Positions 28,722-42,200 of a stretch of DNA of 64,000 bases are shown in pieces; position 1 is the first letter of the stretch; each line of letters begins with the position of its first letter. The position numbers and the translations under genes were made by a program. The stretch is from contig JAPLTV010000020.1 of the NCBI GenBank assembly GCA_026397955.1, positions 1-64,000 on the forward strand, given 5' to 3'. Under the pieces are notes generated by a model. That model saw nothing but the letters and a program-made list of their open reading frames with translations. It had not been told where the DNA came from and made no database searches. The DNA comes from Verrucomicrobiota bacterium (GTDB lineage Bacteria; Verrucomicrobiota; Verrucomicrobiia; Opitutales; UBA953).

Positions 28722-29831
28722 ATGCTTCGTCATCTCACCGCGCTTGTTCTCTTGCCGGCTATGGCCCTTGCCGGCGTCTCCTTCGATACCGATATCCGCC
28801 CGATTAACCGCACCGCGCCTGGCGCGAGCTACGCGGATATGCTGGCCCGCATCATGCCTGCGGTCGTCAGCATCCGTACCGCCGAGGTCATTCCTCAGGC
28901 CGTCCTGGACCGCTACCGTGGTCGCATCGACAAGGATAAGGTCCTGAAGGATGAGAAGACCGGCGAGACGCTCATGCCGACCGGCCTGGGCTCCGGAACA
29001 ATCATCCATCCTGAGGGCTACGTCATTACCAACCGGCACGTCGTGCTGAAGTCCGACCGCGTCTCCGTTTCTGATACCGTCATCGTGCAATTGCAGGACC
29101 GCCGTGAATTCCGCGCCAAGGTGCTCGGCGTCGACGCCGGCAGCGATATCGCCGTGCTGAAAATCGAGGGACGCAACCTCCCGGTAGCCAAGTTCGCCGA
29201 CAGCGACAAAGCCCGCGTGGGTGATGTTGTCTTCGCCATTGGCAACCCCCTCGACGCCGGCATCACCGTCACCTCTGGGATTGTGTCCGCGCTCGGACGC
29301 TCCGGGAAGCAGGGGATGGGCATGGCTTTCGAGGATTTCATCCAGACGGACGCAGCGATCAATCCAGGCAATAGCGGCGGGCCTCTCATCGATTTCGAAG
29401 GACGACTGCTGGGCATGAATACCGCAATCAAGTCCGGCACCGGCGGCAGTATCGGCCTCGGCTATTCGATCCCGTCCAATCTCATCATTTCCGTCGCGAC
29501 GGATCTCGCGAATGGCGGCAAGGTCGTCCGCGGACTCATCGGCGTCCAAGGCGAAGACCTCTCCCTGGCCGAAGCCACCAAACTCAACCTCGGGAAGAAC
29601 GGCGCCGTGCGCGTCTCGCTCATCAGCGACGGTCTTCCGGCGGCGAAGGCTGGCCTCAAGGTCGGAGACATCATCGTGGCCTTGGACGGCAAGCCGTTCG
29701 AGAACTGGAATGAGCTCCGTCTAGCCATCTCGCGTCACAAGCCTGGCGAGGTCCTGATGGTTAACTTCATCCGCGAAGGCCGCGGCTCGCTGGCCCGCGT
29801 GACGGTCGCCGAGCGTGCGCTCGACCGCTGA
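28722..29831 (+). CDS. HtrA/DegP-type periplasmic serine protease
   Basis: 369 residues with a signal peptide (MLRHLTALVLLPAMALA). Trypsin-like catalytic triad: His in GYVITNRHVV, Asp in GSDIAVLKI, Ser in GNSGGPLI. One PDZ domain follows (AAKAGLKVGDIIVALDGKPFENWNEL), so this is the DegS/single-PDZ layout. Such proteases handle misfolded envelope proteins or trigger envelope stress signalling. The next gene starts 2 nt after its stop. Confidence 0.93.
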   Translation: MLRHLTALVLLPAMALAGVSFDTDIRPINRTAPGASYADMLARIMPAVVSIRTAEVIPQAVLDRYRGRIDKDKVLKDEKTGETLMPTGLGSGTIIHPEGYVITNRHVVLKSDRVSVSDTVIVQLQDRREFRAKVLGVDAGSDIAVLKIEGRNLPVAKFADSDKARVGDVVFAIGNPLDAGITVTSGIVSALGRSGKQGMGMAFEDFIQTDAAINPGNSGGPLIDFEGRLLGMNTAIKSGTGGSIGLGYSIPSNLIISVATDLANGGKVVRGLIGVQGEDLSLAEATKLNLGKNGAVRVSLISDGLPAAKAGLKVGDIIVALDGKPFENWNELRLAISRHKPGEVLMVNFIREGRGSLARVTVAERALDR

Positions 29832-29833
29832 GC

Positions 29834-30607
29834 ATGCGGGCTCTTTCCACATTCCGTAACCTGACCGGCGGCCGTGTTCCGCCGCTGACCCGCACCGCGT
29901 TACTTTCCGGGTTCGGTCTTTTCCTACTTACCTTGCTCGTCTTCAAGCCGGGCGCTGGCGGCAAGGATCCGGCTCAGCCCTTGACCAATGGGGTCCGCCT
30001 AGTGGCGCCAGGTGACGCCCGGACCGAGAGCGTCGTCTTGCTGGATACCTCCGCCGTCTACTTTCCCGCCAAGTCGAGCTTGGGCGGGGCAGGGCGTGCC
30101 GAGGTCGGCCAGCCCGAGGACGCACCCTTTGCCAAATCCTCGCCCGTACTGCAGTTCGACCCCTCCCGGCCTCTTGGGAAGGAATCCACCCTCCAGGTGC
30201 CTCGCCGGGAAGCTCCTGTGCCGGCCAAGGCAGTGCCTTTGTCGGAGGCCGCCCCTTTTACGACATTCGGAACCCGAACCTTTAAGGGTGAAGGGCTGCC
30301 TGCCCGCGCCGCTTATTTTGAAGTTTATCCTGTAAGTGGGAGCAATAAGCCTATTATTAATGGGAAAATCACCCATTTTATCGACAAAAACGGAATCAAG
30401 GATGACTTTATATTAAAAAACAACCCATTTAAGTCAGTTTTTGAAGTGATTTTGAGCGTAGACTCCCTGGGGAAAGCCCCAATGGGGGGTGAAGTGAGAC
30501 ATTCGGGCTCGCCGCCCCTCGATGAGGCTATCCGGCGCTGGGCATCTGGTACCGATTGGGCAGGGCAACTCCCCCCCGGGGCGTACCGCCTGATCGTAGG
30601 CCCGTAG
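29834..30607 (+). CDS. Membrane-anchored hypothetical protein
   Basis: 257 residues, not recognised. A single N-terminal membrane span ([15 protein letters not shown], about residues 24-38) is followed by a Pro/Ala-rich, probably extracytoplasmic region. A distinct C-terminal part follows. Codons for about residues 160-210 (30311-30465) are much richer in A/T than the rest of the gene. It directly follows the HtrA-type gene and is probably cotranscribed with it, so an envelope role is plausible. No catalytic motif seen. Confidence 0.65.
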   Translation: MRALSTFRNLTGGRVPPLTRTALLSGFGLFLLTLLVFKPGAGGKDPAQPLTNGVRLVAPGDARTESVVLLDTSAVYFPAKSSLGGAGRAEVGQPEDAPFAKSSPVLQFDPSRPLGKESTLQVPRREAPVPAKAVPLSEAAPFTTFGTRTFKGEGLPARAAYFEVYPVSGSNKPIINGKITHFIDKNGIKDDFILKNNPFKSVFEVILSVDSLGKAPMGGEVRHSGSPPLDEAIRRWASGTDWAGQLPPGAYRLIVGP

Positions 30608-30713
30608 TAGAGCCAAGAAGGGGTGTAAAACCCTTGAGAAAATCCGCTTGACGGTGGGGTTTTCGATGGTCATTCAAACCCTTCCCTTCGCGTCTTCAGT
30701 ACGTCGACGGTTC

Positions 30714-30789
30714 GCCCCTGTAGCTCAGTTGGCAGAGCGCGTCCTTGGTAAGGACGAGGTCGCTGGTTCAAATCCAGTCGGGGGCTCCA
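30714..30789 (+). tRNA. tRNA-Thr (anticodon GGT)
   Basis: 76-nt cloverleaf: acceptor GCCCCTG / CGGGGGC with T discriminator and encoded CCA. The D arm is GCTC..GAGC. The anticodon stem CGTCC / GGACG encloses the loop TTGGTAA (anticodon GGT). The T arm is GCTGG-TTCAAAT-CCAGT. Located directly upstream of tuf, as in many bacteria, and probably processed from the same transcript. A TTGACG (-35-like) lies at 30648-30653 with no convincing -10. Confidence 0.97.
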
Positions 30790-30836
30790 TCACTTTCCAC
30801 ACACCAAACCTAACCACCTCCTCACCACCAAAAACC

Positions 30837-32024
30837 ATGGCCAAAGAGAAGTTCAATCGCACCAAGCCTCACGTCAATGTCGGCACCATCGGCCACATTG
30901 ACCATGGCAAATCGACCACCACCGCCGCCATTGTGGCCGTGCAGGCCCGTCGCGGCCTCGCCGAGAACAAGTCCTACGCGGAAATCACCAAGGGTGGTAC
31001 CGTCCGTGACGCCACCAAGACCGTGACCATCGCCGCCTCGCACGTCGAGTACGAGTCCGTCAACCGTCACTACGCCCACGTCGACTGCCCGGGCCACGCC
31101 GACTTCGTCAAGAACATGATCACCGGCGCCGCCCAGATGGACGGTGCGATCCTGGTCGTCTCCGCTGCTGACGGCGTCATGCCCCAGACCAAGGAGCACA
31201 TCCTCCTCGCCCGCCAGGTCGGCGTGCCGAAAATCGTCGTCTGGCTCAATAAGGTCGACCTTTCCGAGCCTGACCTGATCGACCTCGTCGAGATGGAAGT
31301 CCGCGACCTCCTCAATAAGTACAACTACGAAGGCGACACCGCCAAGATCGTCCGTGGCTCCGCCACCGCCGCTCTCGAAGGTACCCCGGAAGGCGAACAG
31401 TCCATCCAGGACCTCCTCGCTGCCCTCGACACCGAAATCGCCGAGCCTAAGCGCGAAACCGACAAGCCCTTCATGATGTCCGTCGAAGACGTGTTCTCCA
31501 TCACCGGTCGCGGCACCGTCGCCACTGGTCGTATCGAGCGCGGCGTCATCAAGGTCGGCGAAGAAATCGAAATCGTCGGTCTCCGCGACACCCTTAAGAC
31601 CACCGTCACCGGCGTCGAAATGTTCCGTAAGGAGCTCGATCAGGGCCAGGCTGGCGACAACGTCGGTCTCCTCGTCCGCGGCATCGAAAAGAGCCAGATT
31701 GAGCGTGGCCAGGTCCTCGCCAAGCCGGGTTCCATCAAGCCCCACACTGTGGCCAAGGCCCAGATCTACGTCCTCAAGCAGGATGAAGGTGGCCGCCACA
31801 CTTCGTTCGCCAACAACTACCGCCCCCAGTTCTTCTTCGGAACTTGCGATGCCACCGGCACCGTGATCCTCCCGGAAGGCGTGGAAATGGTGATGCCTGG
31901 CGATAACGTCACGATCACGATCGAGCTGCAGAAGCCCGTCGCGATGGAAAAGGGCCAGCGCTTCGCTCTCCGCGAAGGTGGCAAGACCATCGGCGCCGGC
32001 CAGATCCTCGAAATCACCAAGTGA
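30837..32024 (+). CDS. tuf: Elongation factor Tu
   Basis: 395 residues, normal length. GTPase that delivers aminoacyl-tRNA to the ribosome. G1 [10 protein letters not shown]3 DCPGHADF, G4 NKVD and the switch-region [21 protein letters not shown] are visible; here G1 has Ile where most EF-Tu have Val. ATG 30837 is the normal start ([14 protein letters not shown]); the ORF-track start runs through tRNA-Thr. The leader is strongly A/C-rich (CCTCCTCACCACCAAAAACC) without a Shine-Dalgarno motif. Confidence 0.98.
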   Translation: MAKEKFNRTKPHVNVGTIGHIDHGKSTTTAAIVAVQARRGLAENKSYAEITKGGTVRDATKTVTIAASHVEYESVNRHYAHVDCPGHADFVKNMITGAAQMDGAILVVSAADGVMPQTKEHILLARQVGVPKIVVWLNKVDLSEPDLIDLVEMEVRDLLNKYNYEGDTAKIVRGSATAALEGTPEGEQSIQDLLAALDTEIAEPKRETDKPFMMSVEDVFSITGRGTVATGRIERGVIKVGEEIEIVGLRDTLKTTVTGVEMFRKELDQGQAGDNVGLLVRGIEKSQIERGQVLAKPGSIKPHTVAKAQIYVLKQDEGGRHTSFANNYRPQFFFGTCDATGTVILPEGVEMVMPGDNVTITIELQKPVAMEKGQRFALREGGKTIGAGQILEITK

Positions 32025-32052
32025 TTTCCTGACGCCAAACGACCTACCAAGG

Positions 32053-32093
32053 TGCCGAGGCCCCCTAAAAAGGGCCCCGGCATTTGTCTCTTT
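32053..32093 (+). terminator. Hairpin terminator after tuf
   Basis: TGCCG-A-GGCCCCCT paired with AGGGCCCC-GGCA around an AAAA loop, followed by TTTGTCTCTTT. It precedes tRNA-Trp by 12 nt and may only partly terminate, since no clear promoter lies between it and the tRNA. Confidence 0.7.
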
Positions 32094-32105
32094 AACCACC
32101 AGTAC

Positions 32106-32181
32106 AGGACGGTAGCTCAATTGGCAGAGTAGCGGTCTCCAAAACCGTTGGTTGTGGGTTCGACTCCCTCCCGTCCTGCCA
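32106..32181 (+). tRNA. tRNA-Trp (anticodon CCA)
   Basis: 76-nt cloverleaf: acceptor AGGACGG / CCGTCCT, G discriminator and encoded CCA. The anticodon stem CGGT / ACCG encloses the loop CTCCAAA (anticodon CCA), and the T arm is GTGGG-TTCGACT-CCCTC. The tuf-tRNA-Trp-secE-nusG order is widely conserved. Confidence 0.97.
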
Positions 32182-32206
32182 CTCTCACCACATCACCACC
32201 AGCACC

Positions 32207-32413
32207 ATGATCAGCTTCCTCGGACGCCTCCGCGCTTTCTGGAACGAGACCATCACCGAGGTCTTCGTTAAGGCTTCGTGGCCTACCGCCAAGGAGCTCG
32301 CCGACTCCACGCTGGTCGTCATCGCCGCCGTCGCCCTCCTGGGCGCCGTCGTCTTCCTCTGCGACTTCTCCCTTTCCAATCTCGTCCAGTTCGCGACCAA
32401 GCTCGTTCGCTGA
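32207..32413 (+). CDS. secE: SecE, preprotein translocase subunit
   Basis: 68 residues with one membrane span (VVIAAVALLGAVVFLCDF). The amphipathic segment before it, ITEVFVKASWPTAKELADST, is the SecE signature (.E..KV.WPt..E...t). SecE clamps the SecY channel. It lies between tRNA-Trp and nusG, 7 nt before the latter. Confidence 0.95.
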   Translation: MISFLGRLRAFWNETITEVFVKASWPTAKELADSTLVVIAAVALLGAVVFLCDFSLSNLVQFATKLVR

Positions 32414-32420
32414 TCCCACC

Positions 32421-32990
32421 ATGTCCTCTCCCTCTGATTTCCGCTGGTACACCCTCCAGACCCTCTCGAACAACGAGAGCAAGGTGAAGCGCCTGCTCGA
32501 CAAGGCCATCAAGGACGAGGAGATGGGCGACTTCGTCGCCGAGATCCTGATGCCGGTCAAGACCGTCAAGGACTTCCGCAACGGCAAGAAGCGCGAGAGC
32601 GAGATGAAGCTCTACCCCTCGTACCTCTTCGTCCGCGCCCGCCTCTTCGACGACGAAGGCTCGCTGCTCGAAGCTCCCTGGAGTTTCCTCCGCAAGACTG
32701 ACGGTGTCATCGGCCTCATCGGCGGACAGAACCCCGTCGCGCTCAAGACCGAGGAGATCAACACGATCCTCCAGCAGGTCGCCGATGCCGCGGACAAGGT
32801 CGTCCCGAAAATCACTTTCAACATCGGCGAACGCGTCAAGATCACCGACGGACCCTTCGCCAACCTCGCCGGCAATATCGACAAGATCGACGCCGATCGC
32901 GGCAAGCTCGAGGTCTCCGTCGACATCTTCGGCCGCTCCACTCCGGTCGAGCTCGAGTTCTGGCAGGTCGAACGCGATGACCGCGACTGA
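32421..32990 (+). CDS. nusG: Transcription elongation/antitermination factor NusG
   Basis: 189 residues. NGN domain with [18 protein letters not shown] and [11 protein letters not shown], then the KOW domain [25 protein letters not shown]. NusG couples RNA polymerase to Rho or the ribosome. Standard length and position before rplK. Confidence 0.97.
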   Translation: MSSPSDFRWYTLQTLSNNESKVKRLLDKAIKDEEMGDFVAEILMPVKTVKDFRNGKKRESEMKLYPSYLFVRARLFDDEGSLLEAPWSFLRKTDGVIGLIGGQNPVALKTEEINTILQQVADAADKVVPKITFNIGERVKITDGPFANLAGNIDKIDADRGKLEVSVDIFGRSTPVELEFWQVERDDRD

Positions 32991-33025
32991 TCCCTTTTTC
33001 CAACCCAACCATCTCATCACCCACC

Positions 33026-33451
33026 ATGGCTAAGAAAGTCGTCGGCGAAATCAGGCTCCAGCTCCCCGCGGGCGCCGCTAACCCTGCTCCTCCTGTCGGC
33101 CCCGCGCTCGGCGCGAAGGGCGTCAACATCATGGCGTTCTGTAAGGAGTTCAACGCCAAGACCAAGGACCAGGCTGGCATGATCCTCCCGGTCATCATCT
33201 CCGTCTACCAGGACAAGTCCTTCACGTTCATCCTGAAGTCCCCGCCCGCTTCCGTCCTTCTCAAGAAGGCTGCGAAGATCGAGTCCGGCTCCAAGGTCCC
33301 GAATCGCGATAAGGTCGGCAAGGTCACCAAGAAGCAGCTCCTCGAAATCGTCGAGCTGAAGAAGAAGGACCTTAACGCCGTCAACCCCGACAACGCCGCC
33401 CGCATGATTGCCGGCACCGCGCGCTCGATGGGCATCGAAGTCATCGGTTAA
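33026..33451 (+). CDS. rplK: 50S ribosomal protein L11
   Basis: 141 residues. L11 forms the GTPase-associated region with the L10/L12 stalk. The start [41 protein letters not shown] is diagnostic, and [14 protein letters not shown] closes the rRNA-binding domain. The leader CCAACCCAACCATCTCATCACCCACC is A/C-rich and lacks G in the ribosome-binding position. Confidence 0.98.
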   Translation: MAKKVVGEIRLQLPAGAANPAPPVGPALGAKGVNIMAFCKEFNAKTKDQAGMILPVIISVYQDKSFTFILKSPPASVLLKKAAKIESGSKVPNRDKVGKVTKKQLLEIVELKKKDLNAVNPDNAARMIAGTARSMGIEVIG

Positions 33452-33510
33452 TTTCACCCAACCCTAACCCAAACCCAACCACTGCATCCTGCAGGAGACC
33501 AAAAGTCGCT

Positions 33511-34221
33511 ATGAGCAAAAAAACCAGCAAGCGCTACCGCGCCGCCCTCCAGGTCGCCGACCTGAAGGCCAAATATGACGTCAGCCAGGCCGCCGAAATC
33601 ATCAAGAAGATGCCCGGCACCAAGTTTGACGAAACCGTAGAAATCTCCGCCTTCCTCGGCGTCGATCCCAAGCAGTCGGACCAGATGGTCCGCGGCACCG
33701 TCTCCCTCCCGAACGGTTCCGGCAAGAAGATCAAGGTCCTCGCCTTTACTGAGAATCCGGCCGAAGCCCTCGCCGCCGGCGCTGATTATGCCGGCCTCGC
33801 CGACCTGATCGCGAAGGTCAACGGTGGCTTCCTCGACTTCGACGTCGCCATCTCCACCGTCTCCGCGATGAAGGACGTCCGTCAGGTCGCCCGCGTCCTC
33901 GGTCCGAAGGGCCTGATGCCCAACCCGAAGTCGGGTACGGTCTCGGACGACATCCCGAAGACCATCAAGGAAGTGAAGGCTGGTCGCGTCGAATTCAAGA
34001 TGGATAAGACCGGCAACATCGTGATCGTCATCGGTAAGAAGTCTTTCACCGCTATCCAGCTGGTCGAGAACGCTCAGGCCGCCCTGTCCGCTCTCGTGAA
34101 GGCCCAACCCGCCGGCTTTGCTGGTGGCCGCTTCATCAAGTCGATCACCCTCAGCGCCAGCATGAGCCCCGGCGTCGCCGTCGACCTCAAGCCCTACTCG
34201 GCCGCCGTTGCGACCGCCTAA
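33511..34221 (+). CDS. rplA: 50S ribosomal protein L1
   Basis: 236 residues. L1 forms the mobile stalk at the E site and commonly represses its own mRNA. The signature [20 protein letters not shown] is present, as are [11 protein letters not shown] and KFDETVEI. The 59-nt gap from rplK holds repeats of CCCAA/CCCTAA and a 10-bp palindrome TCCTGCAGGA; a GCAGGAG there is 14 nt from the ATG, far for a Shine-Dalgarno. Confidence 0.98.
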   Translation: MSKKTSKRYRAALQVADLKAKYDVSQAAEIIKKMPGTKFDETVEISAFLGVDPKQSDQMVRGTVSLPNGSGKKIKVLAFTENPAEALAAGADYAGLADLIAKVNGGFLDFDVAISTVSAMKDVRQVARVLGPKGLMPNPKSGTVSDDIPKTIKEVKAGRVEFKMDKTGNIVIVIGKKSFTAIQLVENAQAALSALVKAQPAGFAGGRFIKSITLSASMSPGVAVDLKPYSAAVATA

Positions 34222-34250
34222 CCTAACCACGCAAACGAGAACCTACGAAC

Positions 34251-34739
34251 ATGCGCGCTGAAAAACAATTCCTCGTCGACGAAGTCGCCGCCCAGCTGGC
34301 CAGCTCCAACTACCTGCTGCTCGCTAACTTCACCGGCGTCACCGTCGAGAATGCCACTTCCGTCCGTAATCAGCTCCGTGCCCACGGTGCCGAGTACCAC
34401 GTCGTCAAGAACAGCATCCTTAACATCGCCGCCAAGCAGGCGAAACTCCCCGACATCTCGGCTCACCTGAGCGGCCACACCGCCCTCGTCACCGGCGGCA
34501 ACAATCCGACCGGCGTCGCCAAGATCCTCGTCACCTTCTTCAAGGACTTCTCCAAGCTCGAAGTGAAGGGCGGCGTCCTCGACGCCAAGATCCTCACCAA
34601 GGCCGAAGTGGAATACCTGTCGAAGCTGCCGTCCCTCGACGGTATCCGCGCCCAGCTCCTCTCGCTGCTCTCTACTCCTGCCTCGCAGTTCGTCCGCCTC
34701 CTGGACGCCAAGCGCCAGAAGGACGAGCCGGCTGCCTAA
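34251..34739 (+). CDS. rplJ: 50S ribosomal protein L10
   Basis: 162 residues. L10 is the base of the L7/L12 stalk. FTGVTVENATSVRNQLRAHGAEYHVVKNSIL matches the family's N-terminal RNA-binding domain, and the C-terminal helix (RAQLLSLLSTPASQFVRLLDAKRQKD) binds L12 dimers. It lies 29 nt after rplA. Confidence 0.97.
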   Translation: MRAEKQFLVDEVAAQLASSNYLLLANFTGVTVENATSVRNQLRAHGAEYHVVKNSILNIAAKQAKLPDISAHLSGHTALVTGGNNPTGVAKILVTFFKDFSKLEVKGGVLDAKILTKAEVEYLSKLPSLDGIRAQLLSLLSTPASQFVRLLDAKRQKDEPAA

Positions 34740-34752
34740 CCCCTTTCCTCGC

Positions 34753-34778
34753 GGAGGCGTCGCCATGTGGCGGCGTCC
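34753..34778 (+). promoter_or_regulatory. Hairpin between rplJ and rplL
   Basis: GGCGTCGCC-ATGT-GGCGGCGTC can fold into a 9-bp stem including G-T pairs, 13 nt after the rplJ stop. No T-run follows, so it is more likely an mRNA processing or stability element than a terminator. The 153-nt gap rplJ-rplL is otherwise A/C-rich and without a gene. Confidence 0.4.
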
Positions 34779-34892
34779 GAGCGGGGGGAATCCAAACCAA
34801 AAAACAACACACATCCAAAGAACCCCGGTTAGGGGCCTCGCGCCCTCAAATGTCCTTCATCGGACGCTAACCATTCAAGGAACCAAGATACC

Positions 34893-35273
34893 ATGAGCAA
34901 CATCACCAAAGACCAAGTCATCGAGTGGCTCAGCGCCCAGTCCGTTCTGGACGTCGCTAACCTCGTGAAGGACCTCGAGACCAAGTGGGGCGTTTCCGCC
35001 GCCGCTCCTGTCGCCGTCGCCGCCGCTGGTGGCGCCGCCGCCGCCGCTCCCGCCGAAGAGAAGACGACGTTTGACGTCATCCTCAAGGCCAAGGGCGCTA
35101 CCCCGATCAATGTCATTAAGGAAGTCCGCGCCATCACTGGCCTGGGCCTCAAGGAAGCCAAGGACCTCGTCGACACCGCCCCCAAGCCCGTCAAGGAAGG
35201 CGTGTCCAAGGACGAAGCCAAGGACATCGAGACCAAGCTCAAGGCCGCCGGCGCCGAGGTCGAGGTCAAGTAA
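34893..35273 (+). CDS. rplL: 50S ribosomal protein L7/L12
   Basis: 126 residues. N-terminal dimerisation helices, an Ala-rich hinge ([20 protein letters not shown]) and the C-terminal factor-binding domain [38 protein letters not shown]. The stalk protein recruits translational GTPases. An AAGGA lies 10-14 nt before the ATG, one of the few Shine-Dalgarno-like motifs in the ribosomal genes here. Confidence 0.98.
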   Translation: MSNITKDQVIEWLSAQSVLDVANLVKDLETKWGVSAAAPVAVAAAGGAAAAAPAEEKTTFDVILKAKGATPINVIKEVRAITGLGLKEAKDLVDTAPKPVKEGVSKDEAKDIETKLKAAGAEVEVK

Positions 35274-35296
35274 TCCGTCTTCCGACGCATCTCTGC

Positions 35297-35348
35297 AAAG
35301 CGGGGAGGGTAGCACCCTCCCGGGTCCGGCGACCCCTCCCCGCTTTTT
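35297..35348 (+). terminator. Terminator/attenuator between rplL and rpoB
   Basis: AGCGGGGAGGG pairs with CCCTCCCCGCT, 11-12 bp, around a GC-rich loop that contains a second hairpin (GGGAGGGTAGCACCCTCCC), followed by TTTTTCTT. Partial termination here is the expected way to make less beta/beta-prime than L7/L12 from the same operon. Confidence 0.75.
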
Positions 35349-35438
35349 CTTCCCAACGGCCGCCTAGTCCGACCCAACCAGGCAAACCAGTCAGCACCAC
35401 CGAAACAACCCGACACTCCGAGCCCACCTTCACCAGCC

Positions 35439-39239
<3,801 letters not shown>

Positions 39240-39274
39240 GCGTCCGACGTAACCACCCCCAGACCTTAACAGAC

Positions 39275-42200
39275 ATGATTCACCCGGAGCACACCCCCGA
39301 GTTCACCGCCAACGAGACGAAGGAACAGTCCTTCGATTTCGTCTCCATCTCGATCGCCTCTCCCGAGGAGATCGTCCAGTGGACGGGCGAGCAGTTCCTC
39401 GACGAACTCGACGAACACGGCAACCGCAAGGTCAAGGGCCTCAAGGAAGTAAAGAGCCCTGAGACCATCAACTACCGCTCGTTCAAGCCTGAGCCGAACG
39501 GCCTCTTCTGCCAGCGCATCTTCGGACCGGTCCGCGACTACGAATGCTACTGCGGTAAGTACAAGAAGGTGAAGTACAAGGACGTCGTCTGCGACAAGTG
39601 CGGCGTCGAAGTCACCGTCTCCCGCGTCCGCCGCGAGCGCATGGGCTATATCCGCCTCGCCATCCCGGTTTCCCATATCTGGTTCCTCAAGAGCATGCCC
39701 AGCCGTCTGTCGCTGATGCTCGACATGACCACCCGCCAGCTCGAGCAGGTCATCTACTACCAGAAGTACCTGGTCGTCGACCCGGGCGCCACCGGCATGG
39801 AAGAGAAGGAACTCCTCGACGAGGAATCCTACCGCCGCGCCGTCGAACAGCACGGCCCTGACGCCTTCAAGGCCCGCATGGGCGCCGAAGCCCTCCAGCA
39901 GCTCCTCAAGAAGATGGATCTCGCCTCCACGGTCGAGAACCTCCGCGACCAGCTCCGCTCCACGCGCTCCAAGCAGATCAAGAAGAAGATCGCCCGCCGC
40001 ATGAAGATCATCCAGGGCTTCCTGGCTTCCGGCAAGCGCCCTGAGCACATGATCCTGACGGTGCTGCCGGTCATCCCGCCGGACCTCCGTCCGCTCGTTC
40101 CCCTCGAAGGCGGCCGTTTCGCCACCTCCGACTTGAACGATCTCTATCGTCGCGTCATCAACCGCAACAACCGCCTGAAGCAGCTCATCCAGATGAAGAC
40201 GCCGGACGTCATCATCCATAACGAGATGCGCATGCTCCAGGAAGCCGTCGACGCTCTCCTCGACAACGGCCGCCACGGCAAGCCGGTCAAGGATCGCGAC
40301 CGTCAGCTGAAGTCCATCTCGGACATGCTGAAGGGCAAGCATGGCCGTTTCCGCCAGAATCTTCTCGGCAAGCGCGTCGACTACTCCGGTCGTTCCGTCA
40401 TCGTCATCGGTCCCGAGCTCAAGCTCAACCAGTGCGGTCTCCCGAAGAAGATGGCCCTCGTCCTCTTCGAGCCCTTCATCATCCGCCGCCTCAAGGAACT
40501 GGGCTTCGCCCACACCGTCCGCGGCGCCCGCAAGCACATCGAGCAGAAGAAGCCCGAAGTTTGGGATATCCTGGAAGAAGTGACCAAGGGTCACCCGGTG
40601 TTCCTCAATCGCGCGCCGACGCTCCACCGTCTGTCCATCCAGGCCTTCGAACCCATCCTCATCGAGGGTGATGCGATCCGCCTCCACCCGCTCGTCTGTA
40701 CCGCTTACAACGCGGACTTCGACGGTGACCAGATGGCCGTCCACGTCCCGCTGTCCCTGGAGGCCATCATGGAGTGCAAGCTCCTGATGATGTCCACGAA
40801 CAACATCTTCTCGCCGTCCAGCGGTAAGCCGATCCTCACGCCGTCCCAGGACATTGTGCTCGGCGCCTACTACCTGACGCTTGAACCCGCCGACAAGCCG
40901 GCGGCCAACACCCACCTGCCGGTGCTCGGCTCCGTGTCTGAGGCGACTTTCGCCGAAGCCGAAGGCTCGCTCCACCTGCATGACTGGGTCCGTTTCGCCA
41001 ACCCCGACTTCAACCGCAAGACGGTCCACGGCGAAGCCACTGGCAGCACGATCGTCACCACGGTCGGCCGCATCATCTTCAACACCATCTGGCCTGCTGA
41101 ACTCGGCTTCTTCAATGAGACCGTGAAGAAGGGCCAGCTCGGCGACCTGATCCTGAAGACCTACAAGCATTGTGGCCGTGAGGCTTCAATCCCGGTCCTC
41201 GACGCGCTCAAGGAGACGGGCTTCCGCATCGCGACCAAGGCCGGCATCTCCATCGGCGTGAATGACATGATCTACCCGAAGGAGAAGGAAGGCCTCGTCC
41301 GCGAAGCCACCGCCAAGGTCCGCGAATTCCAGCGCCAGAACGAATCCGGTACGATCACCAACGACGAACGTCGTAATAAGGTCGTCGACACCTGGTCCGG
41401 CGCTACCGACGCCATCGCGCAGTCGGTGTACACGACGCTCTCGCAGTCCGCGAAGGTGGCCGGCGTGAAGAAGGGCGATCCTCGCCACTCCCACCGCATG
41501 CTCATCAACCCGGTCTACGTCCTCATGGACTCCGGTGCCCGTGGTAACAAGGCTCAGGTGAAGCAGCTTTGCGGCGCCCGAGGCCTGATGGCCAAGCCTT
41601 CCGGCGAAATCATCGAACGCCCGATTCTCTCGTCCTTCCGCGAAGGCCTCTCGGTCCTCGAGTACTTCATCTCGACGCACGGCGCCCGTAAGGGTCTGTC
41701 CGACACCGCGCTGAAGACGGCCGACGCTGGTTACATGACCCGTAAGCTTTGCGACGTGGCCATGGACGTGATCGTCACCGACTCCCGCGACGTCGCCCCT
41801 GGCTCCGAAGTCATCACGCTCGGCGACGCCGCCCTCGGCCGTCACCTGGCTGCTGATGTCCCGAATCCGTCCGGCGCCGTCAAGGTCCTCGCCAAGTCCG
41901 AAGCTCCTCTCACCGAAGAGCTCATCGCCAAGCTCCGCGACGCCGGCGTTGACCGCGTCCACGTCCACATCCCCAACGGCGTGTGGAAGACCCCGATCTA
42001 CGACGGTGACGAACTCTTGGTGTCTCTCTCCGAGCGCATCGTGGGCCGCTGCCCGTCCGAAGACGTCACGAACCCGCTCAATCCTTCCGAAGTTATCGTG
42101 AAGGCCGGCGTGCTCATTGACGAAGTCGCCGCCAAGCGTATCGAGACCGTCGGTCTCGACCGCGTGAAGGTCCTCTCTCCGCTCACGCACATGAACGTGA

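Noticed and set aside
30822-32120. 432-residue minus-strand ORF opposite tuf
   Set aside because: Covers tuf, its terminator and part of tRNA-Trp on the wrong strand; shadow.
33451-33510. Telomere-like CCCTAACCC repeats before rplA
   Set aside because: Only a few imperfect CCCAA/CCCTAA units, best explained by the general A/C-rich leader bias seen in many genes here.
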